Shown here: positions 5,131 through 5,578 of the stretch, one piece after another | Numbering within the stretch: the first letter of the stretch is position 1 | Layout: each line of letters opens with the position of its first letter | Assembly (NCBI GenBank): GCA_017745135.1 | Contig: JAGIAB010000221.1 | Coordinates: 1 to 5,578 of the forward strand | Source of the DNA: Flavisolibacter sp. | GTDB taxonomy: Bacteria; Bacteroidota; Bacteroidia; Chitinophagales; Chitinophagaceae | Length of the DNA: 5,578 bases | Direction: 5' to 3' | Notes under the pieces: generated by a model | Database searches by the model: none | The model's input: only the letters and a program-made list of their open reading frames with translations | What the model was told of the DNA's origin: nothing | Program-made: the position numbers and the translations under genes

Positions 5131-5578
5131 TTGGAAAAACTGGTCATAATACCAACTTACAACGAAAAGGAAAATATTGAAGCCATTCTTCAGGCAGTTT
5201 ACGATTTGAAGCAGGACTTTCACGTTCTTGTCATAGATGATGGTTCTCCGGATGGCACTGCAGATATTGTACGCAGCCTGCAACCGGGATTTAACAACAC
5301 TGTTTTTTTAGAAGAACGCAGGGGGAAATTAGGTCTGGGTACGGCTTATATTCATGGATTTAAATGGGGCGTAGATCGTGGATACAATTTCATTTTTGAA
5401 ATGGATGCCGATTTCTCTCACAACCCTGCTGATCTTCCACGTTTATATGATGCCTGTAAAAGTGGTGGTGCCGACGTGGCTATCGGTTCACGATATGTAA
5501 AAGGCGGTGGTGTAAAGAACTGGCCTGCCGATCGCATCTTTCTATCAAAAGGTGGTTCGTTATATACAAGAATGATCC
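5131..5578 (+). CDS. Polyprenol-phosphate mannosyltransferase-like family 2 glycosyltransferase (3' end outside the window)
   Basis: The first 149 residues are visible and match GT-A fold family 2 glycosyltransferases of the dolichol/polyprenol monophosphomannose synthase (Dpm1/Ppm1) type, which move mannose or another sugar from a GDP- or UDP-sugar to a polyprenyl phosphate at the cytoplasmic membrane face. Motifs in order: IIPTYNEKENI (6-16), IDDGSPDGT (35-43), GKLGLGTAYIHGF (65-77), the metal-binding EMDADFSHNP (90-99), and GSRYVKGGGVKNW (119-131). The start is inferred: no ATG or GTG fits, and TTG at 5131 gives MEKLVIIPTYNE, the usual family beginning; a TTG at 5125 is a close alternative. 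It lies 18 bases after the exonuclease stop, so it is probably co-transcribed. Soluble Dpm1-like proteins are about 230-250 residues, so roughly 40% is missing and any C-terminal membrane segment cannot be judged. Acceptor and sugar remain unknown. Confidence 0.88.
   Translation, partial: MEKLVIIPTYNEKENIEAILQAVYDLKQDFHVLVIDDGSPDGTADIVRSLQPGFNNTVFLEERRGKLGLGTAYIHGFKWGVDRGYNFIFEMDADFSHNPADLPRLYDACKSGGADVAIGSRYVKGGGVKNWPADRIFLSKGGSLYTRMI

Overview
The window looks like chromosomal DNA from a member of the Bacteroidota, most likely near the Chitinophagaceae. The reasons are: a Bacteroidota-type Mpl-like Mur ligase; a YtxJ-type bacilliredoxin, which fits the bacillithiol chemistry known in many members of the phylum; starts preceded by A/T-rich sequence instead of strong Shine-Dalgarno sites; a TAnnTTTG-type promoter element; and a moderate G+C content (roughly 40% by eye). 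The family assignment is inference from protein style only.

Left part (2-1663): the 3' part of a plus-strand gene for a hybrid-free sensor histidine kinase with two PAS domains. Its reading frame is open to the window edge, so the true N-terminus lies upstream. It ends just before a perfect 10-bp hairpin that probably stops transcription of this gene and of the convergent gene beyond it.

Middle part (1743-2758): three minus-strand genes. In transcription order they are a tiny lipoprotein (43 residues), a YtxJ-like monothiol bacilliredoxin 31 bases downstream of it, and, after a roughly 300-base gap without a gene, a small KGG-repeat stress protein. The gap holds two 9-mers in opposite orientation that fit the DnaA-box pattern TTATNCACA, and its left edge is AT-rich.

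Right part (2913-5578): a plus-strand run of three genes transcribed divergently from the lipoprotein gene: an Mpl-like Mur ligase for murein tripeptide recycling, a DnaQ/ExoX-like DEDDh 3'-5' exonuclease, and the start of a polyprenol-phosphate mannosyltransferase-type family 2 glycosyltransferase. Gaps of 58 and 18 bases suggest a single transcript. The AT-rich divergent spacer contains a promoter-like box and two short dyads.

I see no mobile element, CRISPR array, tRNA, rRNA or obvious defence system. Most genes are ordinary housekeeping or stress genes. The points most worth a second look are the tiny lipoprotein gene, the DnaA-box-like pair, and the possible operators in the divergent spacer.
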